Positions 35,655 through 41,709 of a stretch of DNA of 64,000 nucleotides are shown here, piece by piece; within the stretch, counting starts at the first letter, position 1; each line of letters starts with the position of its first letter. The stretch lies in NCBI GenBank assembly GCA_031359995.1, contig JANMAT010000038.1, positions 11,338 to 75,337 on the forward strand, in the 5' to 3' direction. Position numbers and translations under genes: made by a program. Below the pieces are notes generated by a model. It searched no databases, had not been told where the DNA came from, and saw nothing but the letters and a program-made list of their open reading frames with translations. This DNA comes from JANMAT01 sp031359995 (lineage in GTDB: Bacteria > Actinomycetota > Acidimicrobiia > Acidimicrobiales > Ilumatobacteraceae).

Positions 35655-37166
35655 GTGAGGCGCAGCCCGCAACAGCGGACGAACCTGCAGCGGAGTGCGA
35701 CCTTCGGTGCACTGTCACTGCCGTACGACAACCGGTTCCGGCCGGACGAGGCCGCCACCCTTCAAACGGCGATCGTCGGGTCCGTGGTCGTCGCGTCCGA
35801 CCCGCACTACGACCGCCGCCGCCTCGGGTTCTTCCGCGCCGAGGAGTCGCTGCCCCAGATGATCTGCTACTGCGAGGTGCCGCGGGACGTGCAGCTGTGC
35901 TTGGCGTTCGCGGCAGACCATGGGCTCACGCCGGTCTGTCGCTCCGGCGGCCACAGCACCGCCGGCTTCTCGGTCAACGACCAGATGGTGATCGACGTGA
36001 GCCGCATCAGTTACGTCGTGGTGGACGAGGTCAACCGCACCGCCCGGATCGGCGCGGGTACCAACTTCCAGAAGGTCGAGGCGGTGCTGAGCCCGTACGG
36101 TCTCCACGTGCCGGGGGGTGGATGCCTGTCGGTCGCGGTCGCCGGCTACATGCAGGGAGGGGGATACAGCTTCACGTCACAGATGTTCGGGATGAACTGC
36201 GACAACGTGGTCGGGTGCGTCGTCGCCACCGCGGCCGGCGACATCGTGACGGCCGACGAGGACACGAACGTCGAGCTGTTCTGGGCGCTTCGCGGTGGTA
36301 CCGGCAACAACTTCGGGGTCCTGCTGGAGATCACCTACCGCCTGCACGAGCTCGGCGAACTGCGCGGCTTCGGCCTGCGCTGGCCGCTCGACACCGAAGC
36401 CGACCGCCGGCTGGCCAGCGAGGCGCTCGCCGTCTGGCAAGCCCACTGCACGGGAGCGTCGGCCGCGCCCGACATGGGCACCCAGGTGTTCATCGTCGAC
36501 GTGGCGCGGCCACCGTCGGGTGCGCTGCGGCCGGAGCTGTTGATCCGCGGGATGCACCGAGGCGACGAGGCCGCGGCCACCGCGGCTCTGGCGCCGCTCG
36601 TCGCTCTCTGCCCCGACGGAGGGGCCCACGACGTCTGGGTCGCAGGGACGTACGAGACGCTCAACGACCACCTGATGAGCTACCCGACCGAGATCCCCGA
36701 CGTGCCTCCGACGATCCGCGCCGCGATCGAATCGAGGATCGTGGCGGACCGCCTCACGACCCGCGACTGGCTTGGACTGCTCGATTCGTTCGCGAGGGCA
36801 GAGCCGGCCAGCACCATGATCGTGGCCGAGGGCTACGGCGGAGCGATCAACCGCCCCGCGCCCGACGACACCGCCTTCGTGCACCGTCGCGCCTCGATGG
36901 ACGTCTTCATGTGGGCCTTCTGGATGTACGACGACGGGCGTGAACGAGCCGAACGGCACCTCGACGAGTTCCGAGCACTGATGGAACCGCTGTCCAACGG
37001 GCACGCGAACCAGAACTACCCGAACCGACGCACCCCCGCCCACGCCTACCCGCAGCTCTACTGGGGGGACAACTATCCCCGGCTGCAAGCGGTGAAGGCC
37101 AGGTACGACCCGACGACCCTGTTCGCGTTCCCGCACATGGTGCACCCGCCACAACCGGCCCGCTGA
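35655..37166 (+). CDS. FAD-linked oxidase of the berberine-bridge-enzyme (BBE) type
   Basis: 503 residues from a GTG at 35655. An FAD-binding PCMH domain with CRSGGHSTAGFS, where His100 is the expected 8-alpha-histidyl FAD ligand, then PGGGCLSVAVAGYMQGGGYS, where Cys157 matches the 6-S-cysteinyl ligand position (ten residues before the GGG, as in BBE). The C-terminal NQNYPNRRTPAHAYPQLYWGDNYPRLQAVKARYDP is the BBE motif. So FAD is probably bicovalently bound. These enzymes perform two- or four-electron oxidations of sugars, alcohols or secondary metabolites. Divergent from the cyclase/TPR gene across 120 bp; a tailoring role in the RiPP cluster is possible but unproven. Confidence 0.85.
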   Translation: MRRSPQQRTNLQRSATFGALSLPYDNRFRPDEAATLQTAIVGSVVVASDPHYDRRRLGFFRAEESLPQMICYCEVPRDVQLCLAFAADHGLTPVCRSGGHSTAGFSVNDQMVIDVSRISYVVVDEVNRTARIGAGTNFQKVEAVLSPYGLHVPGGGCLSVAVAGYMQGGGYSFTSQMFGMNCDNVVGCVVATAAGDIVTADEDTNVELFWALRGGTGNNFGVLLEITYRLHELGELRGFGLRWPLDTEADRRLASEALAVWQAHCTGASAAPDMGTQVFIVDVARPPSGALRPELLIRGMHRGDEAAATAALAPLVALCPDGGAHDVWVAGTYETLNDHLMSYPTEIPDVPPTIRAAIESRIVADRLTTRDWLGLLDSFARAEPASTMIVAEGYGGAINRPAPDDTAFVHRRASMDVFMWAFWMYDDGRERAERHLDEFRALMEPLSNGHANQNYPNRRTPAHAYPQLYWGDNYPRLQAVKARYDPTTLFAFPHMVHPPQPAR

Positions 37167-37285
37167 TCCCGCGACCGGGCCCGGTGCGGCGGGTGTGCCG
37201 CACCGCTTCCCGGCCCCACGTTGGCGCGACGTCGCCGTCGTTGCGGCCGGCGCCACCTCCCGCCTACGCAGGGCCCAGGGACACC

Positions 37286-37551
37286 TCACGGCGCTCTGGC
37301 GTCAGCGCGTCGAGCAACCGACGGTGCAAGGCGCGCCGCGTGGTCGACGGGGAGGCCGTGGACGGCCACCAGGTTGTCCCACGTGCCGAACAGGACCGCG
37401 GTGTGGGCATCGGCCACGGCGTTGCGGCGCAGGTCGGCCGGCAAGACCGTCAGTTCCGGAGCGAACACGATCCCGATCGCGTCGACGCCCGCTCGCCGGT
37501 TCTCGGCCACGATCTCGGCGAAGTACGGGTCGGTGTAGGCGCCGGGCCTTG
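37286..37551 (-). pseudogene. Unrecognised coding remnant
   Basis: The 409-bp interval between the flavoenzyme and the first antitoxin contains a protein-like stretch on the minus strand. It reads YTDPYFAEIVAENRR, then VDAIGIVFAPELTVLP, AVADAHTAVLFGTWDNLVAVHG and an Arg/Ala-rich end. Codon bias is that of real genes here, but the 5' end runs out of frame without a convincing start (a GTG at 37510 gives 74 residues). It looks like the C-terminal end of a broken gene. Family not recognised. Confidence 0.35.
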
Positions 37552-37575
37552 CTTCGCAGTGAACAGGCTGGTGCT

Positions 37576-37755
37576 GTGAACGAGCCTGTGCACCAGCCCG
37601 ACGACCCCGATGTCGCCGCCGCCGCGTTCCGGGCCGACGCCGATCGCGAAGCGCTCCTCGCGTCCACTGCGCCGTACGACGGCCCCGACGCCTTCGTGAT
37701 CGACGACCTCACCGACGACGAGTGGAATCGCTTCGTCGCCGCCCTCGACGCGTGA
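37576..37755 (+). CDS. Antitoxin-like protein, copy 1
   Basis: 59 residues from a GTG at 37576, ending FVIDDLTDDEWNRFVAALDA. It is about three-quarters identical to the 59-residue protein at 38281-38460 and, like it, is followed by a PIN-toxin frame that overlaps its stop by 4 bp (GTGA). Size, position and the paired copy support a VapB-type antitoxin role. No DNA-binding fold is obvious. Here the toxin partner is broken, so this antitoxin is solitary or is itself decaying. Confidence 0.6.
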   Translation: MNEPVHQPDDPDVAAAAFRADADREALLASTAPYDGPDAFVIDDLTDDEWNRFVAALDA

Positions 37756-38018
37756 ACGAACACCCCAACGCGATCTGCGTGGACACCGGCGTCGTCACGG
37801 CCACCCTTTGCGCCCGATCCGCGCTCGAGCCCCGCTACCGCCGCCACATCACCGGCCGCCGCCTGGTCATCGTCACCAGGTCGTCGACGCCCGCCTCGGT
37901 GCGTTGCGGGCCGGCTGGGGCGACCGGCGGCAGATCGAGCACGTGGTCCGCCTGCCGTGTGAACCCAGCCCGGACACCACCTCTGACGACGGCAGACAGG
38001 GTCCCGGGGCGACGATGA
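37752..38018 (+). pseudogene. Broken VapC-like PIN toxin, copy 1
   Basis: Begins with GTG overlapping the antitoxin stop and keeps the N-terminal PIN motif NAICVDTGVVTATLCARSALE. Compared with the intact copy at 38457-38882, one base is missing in the CAGGTCGTC segment near 37880. Three further bases are missing at the codons for the conserved Glu, and the C-terminal half with the DLW and SDD acidic residues is absent. The frame then dissolves shortly before the 38-bp tRNA-derived repeat at 38047. Clearly inactivated. Confidence 0.7.
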
Positions 38019-38046
38019 CGGTCACCGCTTGCCACGTCTTCCCTCA

Positions 38047-38084
38047 TGGTGGGCCAGGTGGGGATCGAACCCACGACCAAAGGA
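38047..38084. repeat. Left attachment-site-like repeat (tRNA 3'-end copy)
   Basis: A 38-bp sequence identical to 40625-40662, which is the 3' end (T-arm, acceptor strand and CCA) of the tRNA(CAU) gene on the minus strand. Beyond it the match weakens to a few anticodon-stem bases, and no tRNA 5' half follows. This is the classic signature of the distal att site left by a tRNA-targeting integrase. Confidence 0.6.
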
Positions 38085-38175
38085 CTTTGAGTCGCCTCCC
38101 GACCGTCCGGGCGGTGCCGCCCTGTGCCGTCTGATCAGGGAAATCGCCGATCGCCAGTCCGTCGAGTGCGGTCCT

Positions 38176-38191
38176 GTACCGTCCAGTGCCG
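38176..38191. repeat. Shared element-end motif, copy 1
   Basis: GTACCGTCCAGTGCCG lies 92 bp inside the left repeat. The related GTACCATCCAATGCCG occurs at 48953-48968, just inside the left repeat of the tRNA-Asn element. A neighbouring CCAGTCCGTCGAGT is also present in both. Candidate integrase arm-type binding site. Confidence 0.4.
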
Positions 38192-38280
38192 CCGAGAAAC
38201 TTGGATGGAGTCTTGGATGGCCGGCGACGACGAGCATCTGCCCGGCCCATCCCAGTTGCCTCGCTGGGTAGGCTGAAGCC

Positions 38281-38460
38281 GTGAACGATCCCGTACGCCA
38301 GCCCGACGACCTCGAGGTCGCTGCCGCCGCGTTCTGGGTCGACGCCGATCTCGAAGCGCTGCTCGCTTCCACGCCGCCCTACAACGGCCCCGAGTCCTTC
38401 GTGATCGACGACCTCACCGGCGACGAGTGGAACCGCTTCGTCGCCGCCCTCGACGCGTGA
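38281..38460 (+). CDS. Antitoxin-like protein, copy 2
   Basis: 59 residues from a GTG at 38281, ending FVIDDLTGDEWNRFVAALDA. Its stop overlaps the GTG start of the PIN toxin by 4 bp, the standard layout of VapBC operons. Closely related to copy 1 at 37576. Acidic and rich in Ala, without a clear ribbon-helix-helix or AbrB motif, so the antitoxin call rests on context. Confidence 0.6.
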   Translation: MNDPVRQPDDLEVAAAAFWVDADLEALLASTPPYNGPESFVIDDLTGDEWNRFVAALDA

Positions 38461-38882
38461 ACGAACGACCCAACGCGATCTGCGTCGACACCGGCGTTCT
38501 CACCGCCAGTCTGCGCGCCGGATCCGCACTCGAAGCCCGCTACCGGCGCCACCTCACCGGTCGCCGCCTCGTGATCGCCAGCCAGGTCGTCGCCGAAGCA
38601 CGGTTCGGCGCGTTACGAGCCGGCTGGGGCGACCGACGCATCGAGGAACTCGAACGTCTGCTGCGCAGCACACTCGTCCTCACGCCCGACGACCTCACCG
38701 CCACCACGTTCGCTCGCCTTCGAGTCGCCTGCGAACGCATCGGCCACCCACTCCACCAGAAGATCCACACCGGCGACCTCTGGATCGCCGCCACCGCGAT
38801 CCGCCGAGACCTTCCACTCGTCTCCGACGACGCCGTCTACAACGGCTGCCCCGGTCTCAAGCTGCTACGTCAGCCCGCCTAG
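38457..38882 (+). CDS. vapC: VapC-like PIN-domain ribonuclease toxin
   Basis: 141 residues. The four PIN acidic positions are visible: Asp in AICVDTGVLTA (~residue 11), Glu in ASQVVAEARFG (~48), Asp in KIHTGDLWIAATAI (~105) and Asp in LVSDDAVYNG (~123). VapC toxins cleave RNA, often tRNA or rRNA, and are held by a VapB antitoxin encoded just upstream, as here. GTG start overlapping the antitoxin stop. Intact, unlike copy 1, and located inside the tRNA(CAU)-bounded segment. Confidence 0.85.
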   Translation: MNERPNAICVDTGVLTASLRAGSALEARYRRHLTGRRLVIASQVVAEARFGALRAGWGDRRIEELERLLRSTLVLTPDDLTATTFARLRVACERIGHPLHQKIHTGDLWIAATAIRRDLPLVSDDAVYNGCPGLKLLRQPA

Positions 38883-38945
38883 ATGATTGGTTCCAAGGGG
38901 TGTCAGTGGTCGTAGGCGATCAGTGATCGTGCGGGGCCGGTTCGG

Positions 38946-39376
38946 TTGCTGGTTTCGTTGTGCCAGATTGCTGTGGTGAGCGCGAGGCGCCGCGTACCGT
39001 CCTCACTTGGTTGGCTCGTCCAGACGCCAGATCGACCGATGACACGGGCGTCCGGCAGCGTGCAAAGAAGGGCTGTACATGTACCCAGCTCGCGCCCTGC
39101 TGACGTTGCGCCAGATGACGGTCGACTGTGGGCCCGCCAGAGCGAGCCGGCCGCGAACCTCGGTGCGCTCGCCACGAAGGTCGACGCCATCGACCAGAAG
39201 GTCGACGGCCGCTACGCGTCGATGATCGACGACGTGCACGCACTCAGGGTCGGGCGCTGGCGGACCGGCTGCGGATCTTGCGGTACGCCGGTCAGCTTGC
39301 GGTCCTTGACCGGCCATTGACACCGCCACCGTCGACAACCTCACCGCCATCGCGGCCCAGGCTCGCGGCCGGCTGA
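38946..39376 (+). pseudogene. Decayed coding remnants
   Basis: The roughly 500 bp between vapC and the DUF6338 gene hold no intact gene. Short protein-like stretches occur in shifting frames: EPAANLGALATKVDAIDQK with YASMIDDVHALR near 39140-39245, ADRLRILRYAGQLAVLDRP near 39258-39317, and TATVDNLTAIAAQARGRL near 39325-39380. Their order and helical character suggest a single former gene broken by indels. No family recognised. Confidence 0.3.
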
Positions 39377-39380
39377 CCGG

Positions 39381-40112
39381 TCACGGCGACGCGGGCGCGG
39401 CCGCTGGCGGCGGGCTATCGGGGATGTACGACACCGACAGGAAGCGAATCTGGTCCGGCGCGAGAACCAACCGTTGGGACCCGAGGTCCACAAGGTCGGG
39501 CTCACCTGGGCGTCGAAGTAGCAGCGGGGGGCCCAGAACAATCGCCCGCGCCGGGTGCTCCTCGACCTCCGGGTTGTGGCTGACATGGCGGCCCTGCACC
39601 CATGTGCCGTCCGTGAGCTCGACACCGACGTGCGGCCACGCGTCCTTCACCTTGTCGACCACGAAGACCTTCTGCCACGCGGACGCCGGTTCGACCACCG
39701 GGACCTCCGTCACCTTCAACGAGCGGGCAACCAGTGGCAACCGGCTGGCCGACCGCTGCACCTGCGTGCGAACCCAGCTGGCCGGCTTCGCGACCTCCGC
39801 AGCGGCACCGCACGAGAATGCGAGCAGGGCGACACCCCAGCCGGCGACACTCCGCCATTCGCGCCGCGCGTAGCCGCCCGCGTCGTCCACCAGTCCTTGC
39901 ATGGCCGGTCCGACGTTGAAGACGCGGTGGACGACGAAGAACAGCCCGAACGCGAGCACGTTGAACACCAGGCTCGTCATCACGACCGTGCCCGTCTCGC
40001 GCAGGACGGTCGTGCCGGCGGACGGTCTGATCGAGTCGCGGCGCGCGTGGTAGACGAAGCCAGGCGCGAGAAGCGCGACGGACAGGAGCAATCCGCTGAG
40101 GCTGGACGGCAC
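39381..40112 (-). CDS. DUF6338-family membrane protein
   Basis: 243 residues from a GTG at 40112. An N-terminal hydrophobic segment (LSGLLLSVALLAPGFVYHA) and two more membrane segments follow (MTSLVFNVLAFGLFFVVH and VAGWGVALLAFSCGAA). The C-terminal soluble domain has WPHVGVELTDGTWVQGRHVSHNPEVEE and LVLGPPLL-like strands, matching DUF6338, a family frequent on mobile islands and of unknown function. It ends with a Pro/Ala tail. It lies 14 bp after a small ORF on the same strand and within the tRNA(CAU)-bounded segment. Confidence 0.7.
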   Translation of the reverse strand: MPSSLSGLLLSVALLAPGFVYHARRDSIRPSAGTTVLRETGTVVMTSLVFNVLAFGLFFVVHRVFNVGPAMQGLVDDAGGYARREWRSVAGWGVALLAFSCGAAAEVAKPASWVRTQVQRSASRLPLVARSLKVTEVPVVEPASAWQKVFVVDKVKDAWPHVGVELTDGTWVQGRHVSHNPEVEEHPARAIVLGPPLLLRRPGEPDLVDLGSQRLVLAPDQIRFLSVSYIPDSPPPAAAPASP

Positions 40113-40126
40113 CGCGCGTCAGCCTG

Positions 40127-40297
40127 CTACGAGCCGCTGGCGGGCGGCTTCGCCGGCGGAGGGGGTGGGGGAGGCGGCGCCGCTTGGGCTACCGGTGCCG
40201 GCGCCGGCGTGCTCGACGTCTGCTGGCCCCTGTGCTCGGTGGCGCGAGCCACGAGCTCCATGCGGTAAACGTGGGCTGTGTTCTCGGTCTCCGCCAT
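40127..40297 (-). CDS. Small Pro-rich hypothetical protein (56 aa)
   Basis: ATG at 40297 opens a 56-codon frame: MAETENTAHVYRMELVARATEH, then QQTSSTPAPAPVAQAAPPPPPPPAKPPASGS. The stop is 14 bp from the DUF6338 start, so the two are probably co-transcribed. The Pro/Ala-rich tail suggests a disordered region. No family recognised. Confidence 0.45.
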   Translation of the reverse strand: MAETENTAHVYRMELVARATEHRGQQTSSTPAPAPVAQAAPPPPPPPPAKPPASGS

Positions 40298-40624
40298 GGG
40301 CCATTGACAGGCCGCGCCGCTGGCGTCCGCGGATTGTCAAGCCCGAGCTCAAGCTCGCCTTCAAGAGTCCTTCCTTGCGAAGGGGGCCGCGGACGCGCAC
40401 GTCACGAGGACCCGGCCGGGGCAGCGATGTGGCTTGCGACCTCGCTGGCGTGGCCGCGTCCACACGCACCCACACCCACCGCACGCAAGCTCCTCGTCGG
40501 CCTCGGCGGAGGGTCCGCCCACCAACGGACGGCGTCGAGGTGATCGGCGGAAGCGTGCCGTCAGGAGGTGCCGCTCAGCGGAACGCTTCGGAACGGGCGA
40601 AGTGGAGCGTCTTCCCAGCTCAGG
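40298..40624. other. Region without a supported gene
   Basis: About 330 bp between the small ORF and the tRNA. Several frames are open by virtue of high GC, but none has a ribosome site, consistent codon bias or family resemblance. It presumably contains the promoter of the 40297/40112 pair and the sequence 3' of the tRNA. Confidence 0.4.
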
Positions 40625-40700
40625 TGGTGGGCCAGGTGGGGATCGAACCCACGACCAAAGGATTATGAGTCCCGCGCTCTGACCACTGAGCTACTGGCCC
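40625..40700 (-). tRNA. tRNA with CAU anticodon (Ile2 or elongator Met)
   Basis: Reads on the minus strand from GGGCCAGTAGCTCAG to CTGGCCCACCA. The 7-bp acceptor stem GGGCCAG/CTGGCCC is perfect, the D-arm is GCTC/GAGC, the anticodon loop is CTCATAA and the T-arm is GTGGG-TTCGATC-CCCAC. CCA is encoded (40625-40627). The loop and the variable region TTTGGTC resemble the CAU isoleucine tRNA that is modified to lysidine, but elongator methionine cannot be excluded. The anticodon stem has a C27-U43 mismatch and a G28-U42 wobble, which is somewhat unusual. Its 3' end is the insertion site of the neighbouring element. Confidence 0.85.
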
Positions 40701-40876
40701 AACCGGCGGGCGACACTACCGCAGGGCCCGAACCTTCATCCCGGCTGCAGCCTGGGCCAAGGACCGGCCAACGTCACTCCAGAGATGGGCAGGCTGCCTT
40801 CAGGGCGGCGGAGCCACGGCCGATGCTCTGGGCAATCCCCCCGATCGTGCTCCCGGCAGGAGGAGGCCACGCTGGC

Positions 40877-41264
40877 ATGACCACCCCTCGTCCCTCCCCC
40901 ACCCGCCGCCGCGCCGGCGTGCGCACCGCACGGGTCATCGCCGCCGGCGCCTTCGCCACCGCCATGGTCGGCACCAGCGGCGCCGTCGCCATGCGCACGG
41001 TGATGGCCGCCACGCCGGCCACCACCACCACCACCGTCGACCGTGCCGGTGACCGAAGCGCCCGTCACCGAGGTGCCGGTCACCGAACCGCCCGCCACGG
41101 AGGCACCCGCCGAGGCGGCCCCCGTCGTCGAGGCGCCGGTCGAGGACACGGTGGCGACCGAACCTCCCGCGACCGATCCCCCGGCCACCGACACGCCCGC
41201 CACCGCGACGCCCAAGGCCAAGCAAACGCCCCGCACCACCGCCTGCACCGGGAGCAAGTGCTGA
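40877..41264 (+). pseudogene. Secreted/anchored Thr-Pro-Glu-repeat protein, apparently frameshifted
   Basis: ATG at 40877 with a strong AGGAGG upstream begins MTTPRPSPTRRRAGVRTARV, with a hydrophobic segment (IAAGAFATAMVGTSGAVAMR) like a signal peptide or membrane anchor. After TTTTTVDR the frame becomes Arg/His-rich nonsense. The +1 frame from 41043 continues with repeated PVTEAPVTEVPVTEPPATEA units and ends KQTPRTTACTGSKC. One extra base near 41040 separates the halves, next to a short ACC repeat. This is either a real 1-bp indel or an assembly error; if corrected, the product would be about 128 residues with a disordered Pro/Thr/Glu stalk and two Cys near the end. Confidence 0.55.
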
Positions 41265-41339
41265 GTCCCGGATGCCCGGGCTGACCCCCTCCTCCCGGTG
41301 CTCCCGAACTCTGGGACACCGGCCTGCGAGACTGCCGCC

Positions 41340-41708
41340 ATGGCGTTCGGTCAGTCCTCCGGCCCCCCGGCCACAGCCAAGCAGGTGCAGCAGCTCAGCG
41401 AGCTCGTCACGGCCGCCGGCCATGACGACTTCCGTGACGCCCGTGGCCCTCTTGGGCTCAACCAGCGCCAGGCCGCCGGCAAGTTCACCCGTGACGAGGC
41501 CGACGCCCTCATCGCCCGTCTCCAGGCCGAGGCCGACGACACGCCCGCTCCGGTGAGCGCTCCCACCCAAGCACCGGCACCGGCGGCCGTGCGCGCCGCG
41601 CCGAAAGCCCGCCCGGTCGTCGACAAGACCAACCCGCTGCGCAACGTGCCGTCCAGCGTGCTCGCCGCCGAACTGCAGCGGCGCGGCTGGGTCGTGATGG
41701 AGCCGTGA
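41340..41708 (+). CDS. Conserved hypothetical protein
   Basis: 122 residues from the ATG at 41340 (MAFGQSSGPPATAKQ). The first ~65 residues are a compact helical domain, KQVQQLSELVTAAGHDDFRDARGPLGLNQRQAAGKFTRDEADALIARLQ. A Pro/Ala-rich linker follows, then SVLAAELQRRGWVVMEP. The GPLGLNQRQA..KFTRDEAD pattern recurs in actinobacterial hypothetical proteins. Its stop lies 1 bp from the convergent SDR stop. Function unknown. Confidence 0.65.
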   Translation: MAFGQSSGPPATAKQVQQLSELVTAAGHDDFRDARGPLGLNQRQAAGKFTRDEADALIARLQAEADDTPAPVSAPTQAPAPAAVRAAPKARPVVDKTNPLRNVPSSVLAAELQRRGWVVMEP

Positions 41709-41709
41709 C

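Larger units (their letters stand above)
38047..40662. mobile_element. Probable degenerate integrative element at tRNA(CAU)
   Basis: A 2.6-kb segment bounded by 38-bp direct repeats of the tRNA 3' end. It carries the intact vapBC-like pair (38281-38882), a decayed stretch (about 38.95-39.4 kb), a DUF6338 membrane protein with a small upstream ORF, and no recognisable integrase. A 16-bp motif near its left end (38176-38191) is shared with the left end of the integrase-bearing element at 48828, suggesting they are relatives and that this one has lost its recombinase. Confidence 0.5.

Noticed and set aside
38047..38120. Second tRNA gene suspected at the left repeat
   Set aside because: Only the 3' end is present; no D-arm or 5' acceptor strand follows.
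40298..40624. Short plus-strand ORFs left of the tRNA
   Set aside because: No start signals or consistent codon bias; composition is Arg/His/Pro-rich as in random GC-rich DNA.
38085..40624. Integrase for the tRNA(CAU) element
   Set aside because: Searched both strands for the Arg...HxxR...Tyr tyrosine-recombinase pattern; none found.
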